Assembly (NCBI GenBank): GCA_028694645.1
Contig: JAQVKM010000001.1
Coordinates: 1 to 64,000 of the forward strand
DNA from: Bacilli bacterium
Lineage (GTDB): Bacteria; Bacillota_I; Bacilli_A; RF39; UBA660
Reading direction: 5' to 3'
Length of the DNA: 64,000 bases
Shown: piece by piece, positions 1 through 6,962 of the stretch
Numbering within the stretch: position 1 is the stretch's first letter
Layout: each line of letters begins with the position of its first letter
The notes under the pieces: generated by a model
Database searches by the model: none
What the model was told of the DNA's origin: nothing
Seen by the model: only the letters and a program-made list of their open reading frames with translations
Position numbers and translations under genes: made by a program

Positions 1-1
1 A

Positions 2-172
2 ATTATTTGTAATAAAGTATCTAGTCTATGTATAAAAGTAGATGACGAATTAAATAATATGAGAGTACAATTTGCTCTTATTTCAAGTTCTGATTCTAGT
101 ATACCTGTATATGTTGTACCAACAAATGAAGAATTAATGATAGCTATGGATACTCTTGAATTAATAAAATAG
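2..172 (+). CDS. C-terminal fragment of an unidentified protein
   Basis: An open frame enters from the left edge and ends at TAG (170-172), giving about 56 C-terminal residues without a recognisable motif. It lies 13 bp upstream of nrnA, and the nrnA ribosome-binding site begins at its stop codon, so the two are probably co-transcribed. In Bacillus the gene before nrnA-type genes is often a CBS/DRTGG regulator, but nothing here allows that assignment. Confidence 0.5.
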   Translation: MICNKVSSLCIKVDDELNNMRVQFALISSSDSSIPVYVVPTNEELMIAMDTLELIK

Positions 173-185
173 GAAGTGTGATAAA

Positions 186-1148
186 ATGTGTAATAAAATA
201 TTCCGTAAAATTTATAAGCAAATAAAAAAATATGATACAATCGTTATAGCTAGACATGTTGGAGCAGATCCAGATGCTTTAGGAAGTACATTAGGACTTA
301 GAGATATAATTAAAGCGACATTTCCTTTAAAAAAAGTTTATACTGTCGGTTATCCAGCAAGTAAATTTAGATATTTAGGCGAGTTAGATAAATTCAGTGA
401 AGAAATGTACAATGATTCGCTACTTATAGTCTTAGATACACCAGATAGAAAAAGAATAGATGGTGTAGATGTTGATAGATTTAATTATTCTATTAAAATT
501 GATCACCATCCATTTGTAGATAGTACCTGTGATTTAGAGTGGATTGACCAAACAGCTAGCAGTGCTTCGCAAATGATAATGGAATTAACATTTAAAACAA
601 AATTGAAAATGACTCCTGAAGCAGGAGAAAAATTGTTTATAGGATTAGTAGCAGATACAAATAGATTTTTGTTTTATTACACAACTTCTAAAACATTTGA
701 TTTAGTTTCTAGATTAATTAAAGAAACTAAAATAGATTTTTCTAAATTATATGATAATTTATATCTACGTCCCTTTAGAGAGATTAGATTTGAAGGATTT
801 ATAGCACATAACTTAAAAATAACTGAAAATGGTTTTGGCTATTTAAATATTACTGAAGATATACTTGAAAAATATGATGTTGATGCAGCTACAGCAGGAA
901 ATATGGTTAATAATTTTAACTATATTAATGAGGTATTGGCATGGGGAATATTTTCATATGATAAAAACAATAATAATATAAGAGGTTCAATTAGATCAAG
1001 AGGACCTATTATAAATGAAGTTGCGAGCAATTATAATGGTGGAGGCCATATATATGCAAGTGGGGTAAGATTAAATGATTTTGATCAAGTAGACTCTTTA
1101 ATAGCAGACTTAGATAAAGTTTGTAAAGAATATAAAGAAAAATTATAA
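186..1148 (+). CDS. nrnA: DHH-family phosphoesterase, NrnA-like nanoRNase/pAp phosphatase
   Basis: A 320-residue DHH/DHHA1 phosphoesterase. NrnA-type enzymes degrade 2-5 nt oligoribonucleotides and dephosphorylate 3'-phosphoadenosine 5'-phosphate in the cytosol, replacing Orn in Bacillota. Visible metal-binding motifs are H24 with D28/D30 (HVGADPD), LDTPD near residue 83, the DHH signature at 106-108 and the C-terminal GGGH at 285-288 of the DHHA1 domain. Length matches the family (about 310-320). The ATG at 186 follows a GGAAGTG Shine-Dalgarno. The 3' end overlaps a convergent membrane-protein gene by 6 bp. GdpP-like c-di-AMP hydrolases share the DHH core but carry extra N-terminal membrane and GGDEF parts that are absent here. 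Confidence 0.93.
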   Translation: MCNKIFRKIYKQIKKYDTIVIARHVGADPDALGSTLGLRDIIKATFPLKKVYTVGYPASKFRYLGELDKFSEEMYNDSLLIVLDTPDRKRIDGVDVDRFNYSIKIDHHPFVDSTCDLEWIDQTASSASQMIMELTFKTKLKMTPEAGEKLFIGLVADTNRFLFYYTTSKTFDLVSRLIKETKIDFSKLYDNLYLRPFREIRFEGFIAHNLKITENGFGYLNITEDILEKYDVDAATAGNMVNNFNYINEVLAWGIFSYDKNNNNIRGSIRSRGPIINEVASNYNGGGHIYASGVRLNDFDQVDSLIADLDKVCKEYKEKL

Positions 1149-1532
1149 ATTAGGATTTTTTATATCTGCTATAATACTTTCATTATTTGAAACAAAAAGG
1201 GAATAAAGAGCTAATATAGCAGCTATAGTAGTTAATAAAGAAGCAAGTATTTGTAAATCAAAAGAATCTGTTGATTCTTTTTTTATATATGCCATCTCTT
1301 TATTAATGTATGATGAATATAAAAAACCAAAAGAAACAATTAAAAATGTAATGCGATTTATTAGTATTAAATATTTTTCTGTTTCATCATCAAATATAGA
1401 TTCTTGATTTGATAATTTTAATTTTTCATTATAAGTTAACAATAAAGATATAAATAAACTAATTATTAAAATAATAGTAGCATACAATTGAATGTCAATT
1501 AATGAGTTCTCATTTTTATTTATGTTATTCAT
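1143..1532 (-). CDS. Small hypothetical membrane protein
   Basis: A 129-residue protein with a hydrophilic N-terminus and three hydrophobic stretches: about 16-33 (YATIILIISLFISLLLTY), 60-75 and 92-113. It is probably an integral membrane protein with a short acidic linker. It is convergent with nrnA and their stop codons overlap, a compact arrangement typical of real genes in small AT-rich genomes. I do not recognise the family. Confidence 0.6.
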   Translation of the reverse strand: MNNINKNENSLIDIQLYATIILIISLFISLLLTYNEKLKLSNQESIFDDETEKYLILINRITFLIVSFGFLYSSYINKEMAYIKKESTDSFDLQILASLLTTIAAILALYSLFVSNNESIIADIKNPNL

Positions 1533-1633
1533 AATAAATTATATTAATTATCGACTTATAATATAAGTATATAAACTTGATTAAATTACTTTTTTAATAT
1601 ATAATTATAATAGTTATAAAAGGAGAAAAAATT

Positions 1634-2269
1634 ATGAAAAAAACTTTATTGTCTTTATTAATAATGATAATTATTTTTATAGGTATAGATAATGTTAGTG
1701 CTGCATCTTGTTATATGTGTGGAAATACAGGCAATGCAACTTATACATGGGCTGATGATAATCCAAATACAAATAGTTGTAGTGTTGTATCTAAAACACA
1801 AGAAGAATGTAGTGGTACATATTCGGCATATGCTTGTTATATGTGTGGTGGTTCTAACAACGCAACATATACTTGGACAACAAGTAACCCAAATGCAAAT
1901 AGCTGCAGCAAAGTAAATAAAACACAAGAAGAATGCAGTGGAAGTTCATCATATAAAAAAGTAACTTGCGGAGCCAAAACAGAAGTTCCAGCAGCTTTAC
2001 CTGTCTTAGTAAAGAATTTTATAAATGCTCTAAAAATTTTAGTACCAGTAATATTAATAATTTTTGGAATGTTAGATTTTGCAAAAGCCTCTATGTCTGG
2101 AGATGACAAAGGTATAAGTGAATCAAGAAACAAGTTTATTAAAAGAACTATTGCAGCAGTAATAGTATTTCTAGTAGTAACATTTGTTCAACTTGGATTT
2201 AGTGTTTTGGGTGATAAAGGTAGTGAAGCAATAGCTTGTGTAGATTGTTTTATTAATGGAAATTGCTAG
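1634..2269 (+). CDS. Secreted Cys-repeat protein with VirB2/TrbC-pilin-like double membrane helix
   Basis: The 211 residues show a signal peptide (about 1-23, cleavage after SAA), then two near-identical Cys-rich repeats (CYMCG...TYTW...NSC...KTQEEC) at about 26-60 and 67-100. A tail follows with two membrane helices separated by a short charged loop (VLVKNFINALKILVPVILII, then KRTIAAVIVFLVVTFVQLGF). The helix-loop-helix pattern resembles VirB2/TrbC type IV secretion pilins and membrane proteins of similar size. The Cys repeats could form disulfide-stabilised or metal-binding modules outside the membrane. An AAAAGGAG Shine-Dalgarno precedes ATG 1634. No other secretion genes lie nearby, so the functional suggestion is inference only. 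Confidence 0.65.
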   Translation: MKKTLLSLLIMIIIFIGIDNVSAASCYMCGNTGNATYTWADDNPNTNSCSVVSKTQEECSGTYSAYACYMCGGSNNATYTWTTSNPNANSCSKVNKTQEECSGSSSYKKVTCGAKTEVPAALPVLVKNFINALKILVPVILIIFGMLDFAKASMSGDDKGISESRNKFIKRTIAAVIVFLVVTFVQLGFSVLGDKGSEAIACVDCFINGNC

Positions 2270-2273
2270 TTTT

Positions 2274-2302
2274 TTGACAAAAAACATATATAATGGTATA
2301 AT
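2274..2302 (+). promoter_or_regulatory. Consensus sigma-A promoter upstream of ysxC
   Basis: TTGACA (2274-2279) and TATAAT (2297-2302) separated by exactly 17 bp, 37 bp before the ysxC start codon. Both boxes match the housekeeping consensus perfectly. Confidence 0.85.
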
Positions 2303-2338
2303 TTTTTACATCGCGAATTTTTGAAAAAAGGTGATTAA

Positions 2339-2920
2339 ATGAAAGTAAATAAAGTAGAACTTACGATAAGTGCAGTTAGAAGAAGTCAATATCCTACTGA
2401 TAACAAGCCAGAGTTTTTGCTTGTAGGAAAATCAAATGTGGGAAAAAGCAGTTTTATTAATACATTAATAAATAGAAAAAATTTAGCTCGTACTTCATCA
2501 ACTCCAGGAAAAACACAAACGATTAATTTTTATCTTGTAAATGAGGAATTTTACTTGGTTGATGCTCCAGGATATGGTTTTGCTAAACTAGGACAAGCTA
2601 AAAAGAAAAAATTTGGTTTAATGATGGAAGACTATTTGACAAATAGAGAGAATTTAAAACAAGTATTTATGTTAATTGATTTTAGACATAAACCATCATC
2701 AGATGATAAGATGATGTATGAATTTTTAAAACACTATCAAATTCCAGTTACAATTGTAGCTACAAAATCTGATAAAGTTGGAATAACTAAACATCAAACA
2801 CAAAGAAGTTTAATATTAAAAGAGTTTGATTTAGTAGTTGGCGATGACTTTGTTGTTTTTTCTAATGTAACTAAAAATGGTAAAAGAGAAATACAAGAAA
2901 AAATTGAAAGAATAATTTAG
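2339..2920 (+). CDS. ysxC: Ribosome-biogenesis GTPase YsxC/EngB
   Basis: A 193-residue TRAFAC-class GTPase, the usual size for YihA/YsxC/EngB, an essential factor in 50S subunit maturation. The P-loop GKSNVGKSS lies near residue 30, the switch region with TPGKTQTINF near 57-66, DAPGYGFAKLG near 75-85 and the guanine-specificity motif TKSDK near 140. The ATG at 2339 is preceded by AAAAGGTGAT. The gene has its own consensus promoter. A short unknown gene and another ribosome GTPase (der) follow in the same direction, so this is a ribosome-assembly neighbourhood. Confidence 0.96.
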   Translation: MKVNKVELTISAVRRSQYPTDNKPEFLLVGKSNVGKSSFINTLINRKNLARTSSTPGKTQTINFYLVNEEFYLVDAPGYGFAKLGQAKKKKFGLMMEDYLTNRENLKQVFMLIDFRHKPSSDDKMMYEFLKHYQIPVTIVATKSDKVGITKHQTQRSLILKEFDLVVGDDFVVFSNVTKNGKREIQEKIERII

Positions 2921-2963
2921 CTCACTTATTATAAAATAACATATCTTATAATAGGTGATTATT

Positions 2964-3428
2964 TTGAAATTTATTAGAAATAATGAAAATATAAGTATAT
3001 TTGTAAGTAATGATTATTTACAATTTGATGAATCAAAAATTGAAAATTATCTTATGGAGATTTTTAATAAATTAAAAAAATTCTATTTTATTAAAATTAT
3101 TGGTTATTATCATATTAATTTATATATTGATAAACTATTTGGAATAATAATTGATATGTTTAAAGAGACTGATGACTATGATGATGAAAATCAAATAGAT
3201 ATGGAAATAAAAATATTTAATGATTCATTTTTATATAAAATAGAAGATAATAGTTATTTTGAGTTAAATAATGAAAATATAATATTATATTTTTATGAAA
3301 ATAATATATACGTAAATATTATAAATGAGCTAGATAATAAATTAATGATTAACATATTAGAACATAGTACAATATGTTATAAAGATAATAATAAAATTAT
3401 AAATTATGGAAAAATAATTAAAATATAA
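2964..3428 (+). CDS. Hypothetical acidic protein between ysxC and der
   Basis: An unrecognised protein of about 154 residues, very rich in Asn, Ile, Asp and Tyr and apparently soluble. I place the start at TTG 2964 because AGGTG (2953-2957) is correctly spaced for it; the GTG at 2955 lies inside that Shine-Dalgarno. The frame is open and tightly packed between ysxC and der, which supports a real gene. No catalytic or binding motif is visible. Confidence 0.6.
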   Translation: MKFIRNNENISIFVSNDYLQFDESKIENYLMEIFNKLKKFYFIKIIGYYHINLYIDKLFGIIIDMFKETDDYDDENQIDMEIKIFNDSFLYKIEDNSYFELNNENIILYFYENNIYVNIINELDNKLMINILEHSTICYKDNNKIINYGKIIKI

Positions 3429-3459
3429 TTTATATTTTTTTTTTGAAAGGTGGTTTAAT

Positions 3460-4776
3460 ATGAAAAAACCAGTTGTTGCCCTAATAGGAAGACCAAATGT
3501 AGGAAAATCAACAATATTTAATAAATTGGTAGGAAAAAAAATATCAATTATTGAAGATACCCCAGGAGTTACTAGAGATAGAATATATGGCAATGTTAGT
3601 TATAAAGATTATAAATTTCATTTGATTGACACAGGTGGAATAGATTTATCAGAACAATCATTTAATAATGAAATAAAAATGCAAGTTGAATTGGCTATAG
3701 ATGAGGCTGATGTAATTGTTTTTGTTGTTGATGGTAAAGAAGGTTTAACTAGTAATGATTATGAAGTAAAAAATATGTTAATTAAAACAAATAAGAAAGT
3801 TATAATAGCTATTAATAAAGTTGATCATAAAGCATCACGAGATAATATTTATGATTTTTATGTTTTAGGATTTGATAATTATATTCAAGTCAGCGGAGAA
3901 CAAAACATAGGAATATCAGATTTATTAGATGAAATAACTAAAGATTTTAATAAAATTGAAACAGAAGAATATCCTGAAGATGTTATTAGATTTTCAATAA
4001 TAGGAAGACCAAATGTAGGAAAAAGTTCACTAGCTAATGCTATTTTAAATGAAGAAAAATTAATAGTTTCAGATATAGCAGGAACAACAAGAGATTCTAT
4101 AGATACACCGTTTACTTATCATGGAAAAGAACTTGTTGTTATAGATACAGCAGGAATGCGTAAACGAGGTAAAATATATGAAAATATAGAAAGATATAGT
4201 TTACTTAGATCAATGAAAGCTATAGATAGATCTGATGTATGTTTAATTGTTATAAATGCTGAAGAGGGTATAATAGAGCATGATAAACACATTGCAGGAT
4301 ATGCACTTGAAGCTGGCAAATCAATTGTTATCGTCGTAAACAAATGGGATGTAATTGATAATAAAGATGAAGAAATGAAAAAATTTAAAACATTAATTAA
4401 AAGTGAATTTGCTTTTATTGATTATGCGCCAATTGTTTTCTTGTCAGCTTTAACTAAAAAAAGAATTCATACTTTAATACCAGAAGTTATTAAAGTGTAT
4501 GAAAATTCTAGAAGAGAAATTAAAACAAGCATATTGAATGATGTTATAATGGAAGCATATAATTTGAATCCGCCTCCATCATATAAAGGTAAAAGATTGA
4601 AAATATATTTTTCTAATCAAGCAGGAATGATGCCTCCAAAATTTAACATTCAAGTTAATAGTAAAGGATTAATCCACTTTTCTTATGAAAGATATTTAGA
4701 AAACAAAATAAGAGAATCTTTTGATTTTGAAGGGGTACCTATTATTTTACAATTTAAAAACAAAGGAGAACAATAA
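3460..4776 (+). CDS. der: Double-GTPase ribosome assembly factor Der (EngA)
   Basis: A 438-residue protein with two tandem GTPase domains and a C-terminal KH-like domain, the unique Der/EngA architecture for 50S maturation. GRPNVGKS occurs at 10-17 and again near 182-189; DTGGI and DTAGM are the two G3 motifs; NKVD and NKWD are the two G4 motifs. The KH domain covers roughly the last 85 residues. A strong AAAGGTGG site precedes ATG 3460. A bidirectional terminator follows immediately and spoIVA is convergent beyond it. The der-spoIVA neighbourhood is a known Bacillota association, although spoIVA is inverted here. Confidence 0.97.
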   Translation: MKKPVVALIGRPNVGKSTIFNKLVGKKISIIEDTPGVTRDRIYGNVSYKDYKFHLIDTGGIDLSEQSFNNEIKMQVELAIDEADVIVFVVDGKEGLTSNDYEVKNMLIKTNKKVIIAINKVDHKASRDNIYDFYVLGFDNYIQVSGEQNIGISDLLDEITKDFNKIETEEYPEDVIRFSIIGRPNVGKSSLANAILNEEKLIVSDIAGTTRDSIDTPFTYHGKELVVIDTAGMRKRGKIYENIERYSLLRSMKAIDRSDVCLIVINAEEGIIEHDKHIAGYALEAGKSIVIVVNKWDVIDNKDEEMKKFKTLIKSEFAFIDYAPIVFLSALTKKRIHTLIPEVIKVYENSRREIKTSILNDVIMEAYNLNPPPSYKGKRLKIYFSNQAGMMPPKFNIQVNSKGLIHFSYERYLENKIRESFDFEGVPIILQFKNKGEQ

Positions 4777-4799
4777 AAAGCACATAAATGTGCTTTTTA
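4777..4799. terminator. Bidirectional terminator between der and spoIVA
   Basis: The inverted repeat AAAAAGCACA / TGTGCTTTTT with loop TAA starts directly after the der stop. It has A and T tails on both sides, so it can end transcription from both convergent genes. It overlaps the spoIVA stop codon. Confidence 0.85.
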
Positions 4800-6272
4800 T
4801 AATACAATAGCAAATAAATTTCCAGAACCTCTATTAACTAATTTTGTTAAAGTTTGACTTAGTTTAAATCTAGCATTTTCAGGTAATAAAGATAATTTGG
4901 CTTGTATTCCTTCTTTTACAATAACATCTAAACTACGACCAAATATTTCACTTTTCCATATGTTGTCAGGATTTATATCGTAATCTCGCATTAAATAATT
5001 AATTAATTCTTTACTTTGAATTTCAGAACCAATAATTGGCTCAAAAGTTGATTCTACATCTACTCTTATCATGTGTATTGATGGAGCAACAGCTTTCAAC
5101 TTTATTCCATATCGACTTCCTTGTTTAATTATTTCTGGAGTATCTAATTTCATATCAAGCAAAGTAGGTGAAGCTACTCCATAACCTGTTTGTTTTACCA
5201 TTTTTAATGCTGTTTTGATTTGATCATATTCCATCCTAGATTCTTGATAATCTTGAAATAATTTGAGTAAATCTGCTTTGTTAGAAATTTCACAACCAAT
5301 TATTTCTTTTAAAATTGCATCATATAAATTATCTGGAGCTTCTAAATTAATTGTTACAATACCTGTAGATGCATCGACATTAGATAAATAAGCTTTTTTT
5401 ATATATTCAAAATTACTGAAGTGATCTGTTATTAAGTCAACATCTTTTAATTTATCTATTTCAATGACACTTTCTTTTATTTTTTCAATATATCCTTTTT
5501 TTAACCAATTATTTGGACCTAAACAAGCTATCCATTCTGGCATATTAATTTTAACTTCTAATACAGGAAATTCAAATAAAGCTTCTCTTAATACTGAATA
5601 AATGTCTCTTTCTGATATATTTTCAATATTAAGTGGCATAACAGGAACTGCATAATCTTCTTTTAATTTTTCGGCTAATCTTTCTGTTTCTGGTAACATT
5701 GGATGAGTAGAATTTAATACAACAATAAAAGGTTTACCTATTTCTTTTAATTCATCAATAACTCTTTTTTCAGCTTCGACATAATTTGATCTTGGTATTT
5801 CAGTAAAAGAACCATCTGTTGTGATAACTATACCAATTGAAGAATGATCTCGAATTACTTTTTCAGTACCGATTTCAGCAGCTTCAACAAATGGTATTTG
5901 TTCATCATACCATGGACATTTGACCATTCTTGGGCCATTTTCATCTTCATAACCTTTACAACCGTCTATGACATAACCTACACAATCAATCAATCTAATA
6001 CTTGATTCAAATTGATCAATTTTGATTTTAGCTCCATTACTAGGAACGAATTTCGGTTCAGTTGTCATTATTGTTTTTCCTTGAGCACTTTGTGGTATTT
6101 CATCAAGAGCTCTTTTTTTTTCGTATTCATCTTCAATGTTAGGTACAACAAGATTTTCAATAACTTTCTTAATAAAAGTTGATTTTCCTGTTCTTACAGC
6201 ACCAACAACACCTAAATATATATCTCCACCAGTTCTTGTTGTAATACTTTTTATAATATCTATTTTTTCCAT
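4797..6272 (-). CDS. spoIVA: Stage IV sporulation protein A (spore coat morphogenetic ATPase)
   Basis: A 491-residue protein, essentially the length of Bacillus SpoIVA (492). SpoIVA hydrolyses ATP to polymerise into the basement layer of the spore coat on the mother-cell side of the forespore membrane. The N-terminal TRAFAC-like ATPase domain shows the Walker A GAVRTGKST at about 24-32, a sensor-threonine stretch (GKTIMTTEPKFVP) and LIDCVGY near residue 95. Middle and C-terminal domains follow. A spoVIF-like gene lies 63 bp upstream on the same strand, suggesting a small sporulation operon. Its presence implies that the lineage makes, or recently made, endospores. Confidence 0.96.
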   Translation of the reverse strand: MEKIDIIKSITTRTGGDIYLGVVGAVRTGKSTFIKKVIENLVVPNIEDEYEKKRALDEIPQSAQGKTIMTTEPKFVPSNGAKIKIDQFESSIRLIDCVGYVIDGCKGYEDENGPRMVKCPWYDEQIPFVEAAEIGTEKVIRDHSSIGIVITTDGSFTEIPRSNYVEAEKRVIDELKEIGKPFIVVLNSTHPMLPETERLAEKLKEDYAVPVMPLNIENISERDIYSVLREALFEFPVLEVKINMPEWIACLGPNNWLKKGYIEKIKESVIEIDKLKDVDLITDHFSNFEYIKKAYLSNVDASTGIVTINLEAPDNLYDAILKEIIGCEISNKADLLKLFQDYQESRMEYDQIKTALKMVKQTGYGVASPTLLDMKLDTPEIIKQGSRYGIKLKAVAPSIHMIRVDVESTFEPIIGSEIQSKELINYLMRDYDINPDNIWKSEIFGRSLDVIVKEGIQAKLSLLPENARFKLSQTLTKLVNRGSGNLFAIVL

Positions 6273-6335
6273 TTAATCCCTACTTTCTCAAAACTTAGTT
6301 AAATATATTATTATTAGATAGGGAATATGTATAAT

Positions 6336-6581
6336 TTATAACATTTTATCTAAATTTTTAGGAACTTTATCATTTTTAATAGCTTGAATTATTTTTTCTT
6401 CTTTTTCATTAGTAACTTCTTTGCCAGTTAATTTAGATAAATCATGGATTATTTCGCGCAATGTACCTTCATTTTTTAAGTCAGATTGCTGTAATTTTGA
6501 TGCTAAAGACAAAATATCGTTCTTACTAACATTGGTTTTTTTTTGAATTTTATCAAAAAAATTGTCTGAAAAACTAACCAT
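6336..6581 (-). CDS. SpoVIF-like sporulation protein
   Basis: 81 residues. The pattern FFDKIQKKTNVSKNDILSLA, then a region like TLREIIHDLSKLTGKEV, and a C-terminal KIIQAIKNDKVPKNLDKML matches the stage VI sporulation protein F family (about 80-90 residues; spore coat assembly and resistance in Bacillus). It sits directly upstream of spoIVA on the same strand. GGAGGTCG stands before the start codon on the minus strand. The family call is from memory of the pattern, not a search. Confidence 0.8.
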   Translation of the reverse strand: MVSFSDNFFDKIQKKTNVSKNDILSLASKLQQSDLKNEGTLREIIHDLSKLTGKEVTNEKEEKIIQAIKNDKVPKNLDKML

Positions 6582-6862
6582 AAAACGACCTCCTAAATTA
6601 GTATATGATTATATTTAAAATAAGTTAATATAACGAAAAGCAAAAAAAGCAAAAAAACAAAAAAACAAGAAATTAAAAAAATAACTTTTCACACTTTTTT
6701 AAAAAAAACATAAAAAATAAAATTTTAAAATATAATTTTTTCTTGTAAAATAAAGGAAAAATGTAAAAACAGAAAAATCAAAAAATCAAAAAAATAAAAA
6801 AAGTAAAAAAATGTAAATTTTAAAAAATGAAATTTCTTTAAAAATAAAGAAAAAAACGTATC
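6582..6862. other. Gene-free A-rich stretch between divergent spoVIF and nrdD
   Basis: About 280 bp dominated by A-runs on the plus strand (repeated AAAAAATCAAAAAA-type blocks). It holds the spoVIF upstream region on the left and leads into the nrdD control region on the right. No open frame or clear hairpin is visible. Phased A-tracts would be expected to be bent DNA. Confidence 0.5.
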
Positions 6863-6864
6863 AT

Positions 6865-6878
6865 CGAACATATTTTCG
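6865..6878. promoter_or_regulatory. LexA/DinR-type SOS box candidate upstream of nrdD
   Basis: CGAACATATTTTCG differs by one base from the palindromic Gram-positive SOS box (CGAAC-N4-GTTCG type). It ends 21 bp before the -35 box of the nrdD promoter. This suggests LexA repression of the anaerobic ribonucleotide reductase operon, inferred from sequence only. Confidence 0.5.
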
Positions 6879-6899
6879 TAAAAACTTTTTTAAAATGTA

Positions 6900-6928
6900 T
6901 TGACAAGGTATATTCTTTGAGGTAAGAT
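6900..6928 (+). promoter_or_regulatory. Sigma-A promoter of the nrdD operon
   Basis: TTGACA (6900-6905), a 17-bp spacer and TAAGAT (6923-6928), followed by a GGAGGGTGA ribosome-binding site before ATG 6963. It would drive nrdD, the 55-codon radical-domain gene and nrdG. Confidence 0.8.
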
Positions 6929-6962
6929 TGATTTATAAGATAGACGGAGGGTGAGTTAAAAA

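Noticed and set aside
1658-2133. Open frames on the opposite and other strands over the Cys-repeat gene
   Set aside because: They arise from the repeated codons of the 1634-2269 gene, lack ribosome-binding sites and encode low-complexity His/Thr/Cys peptides.
6600-6862. Simple-sequence repeat array or origin in the A-rich stretch
   Set aside because: The A-runs are irregular, without DnaA-box clusters or a fixed period.
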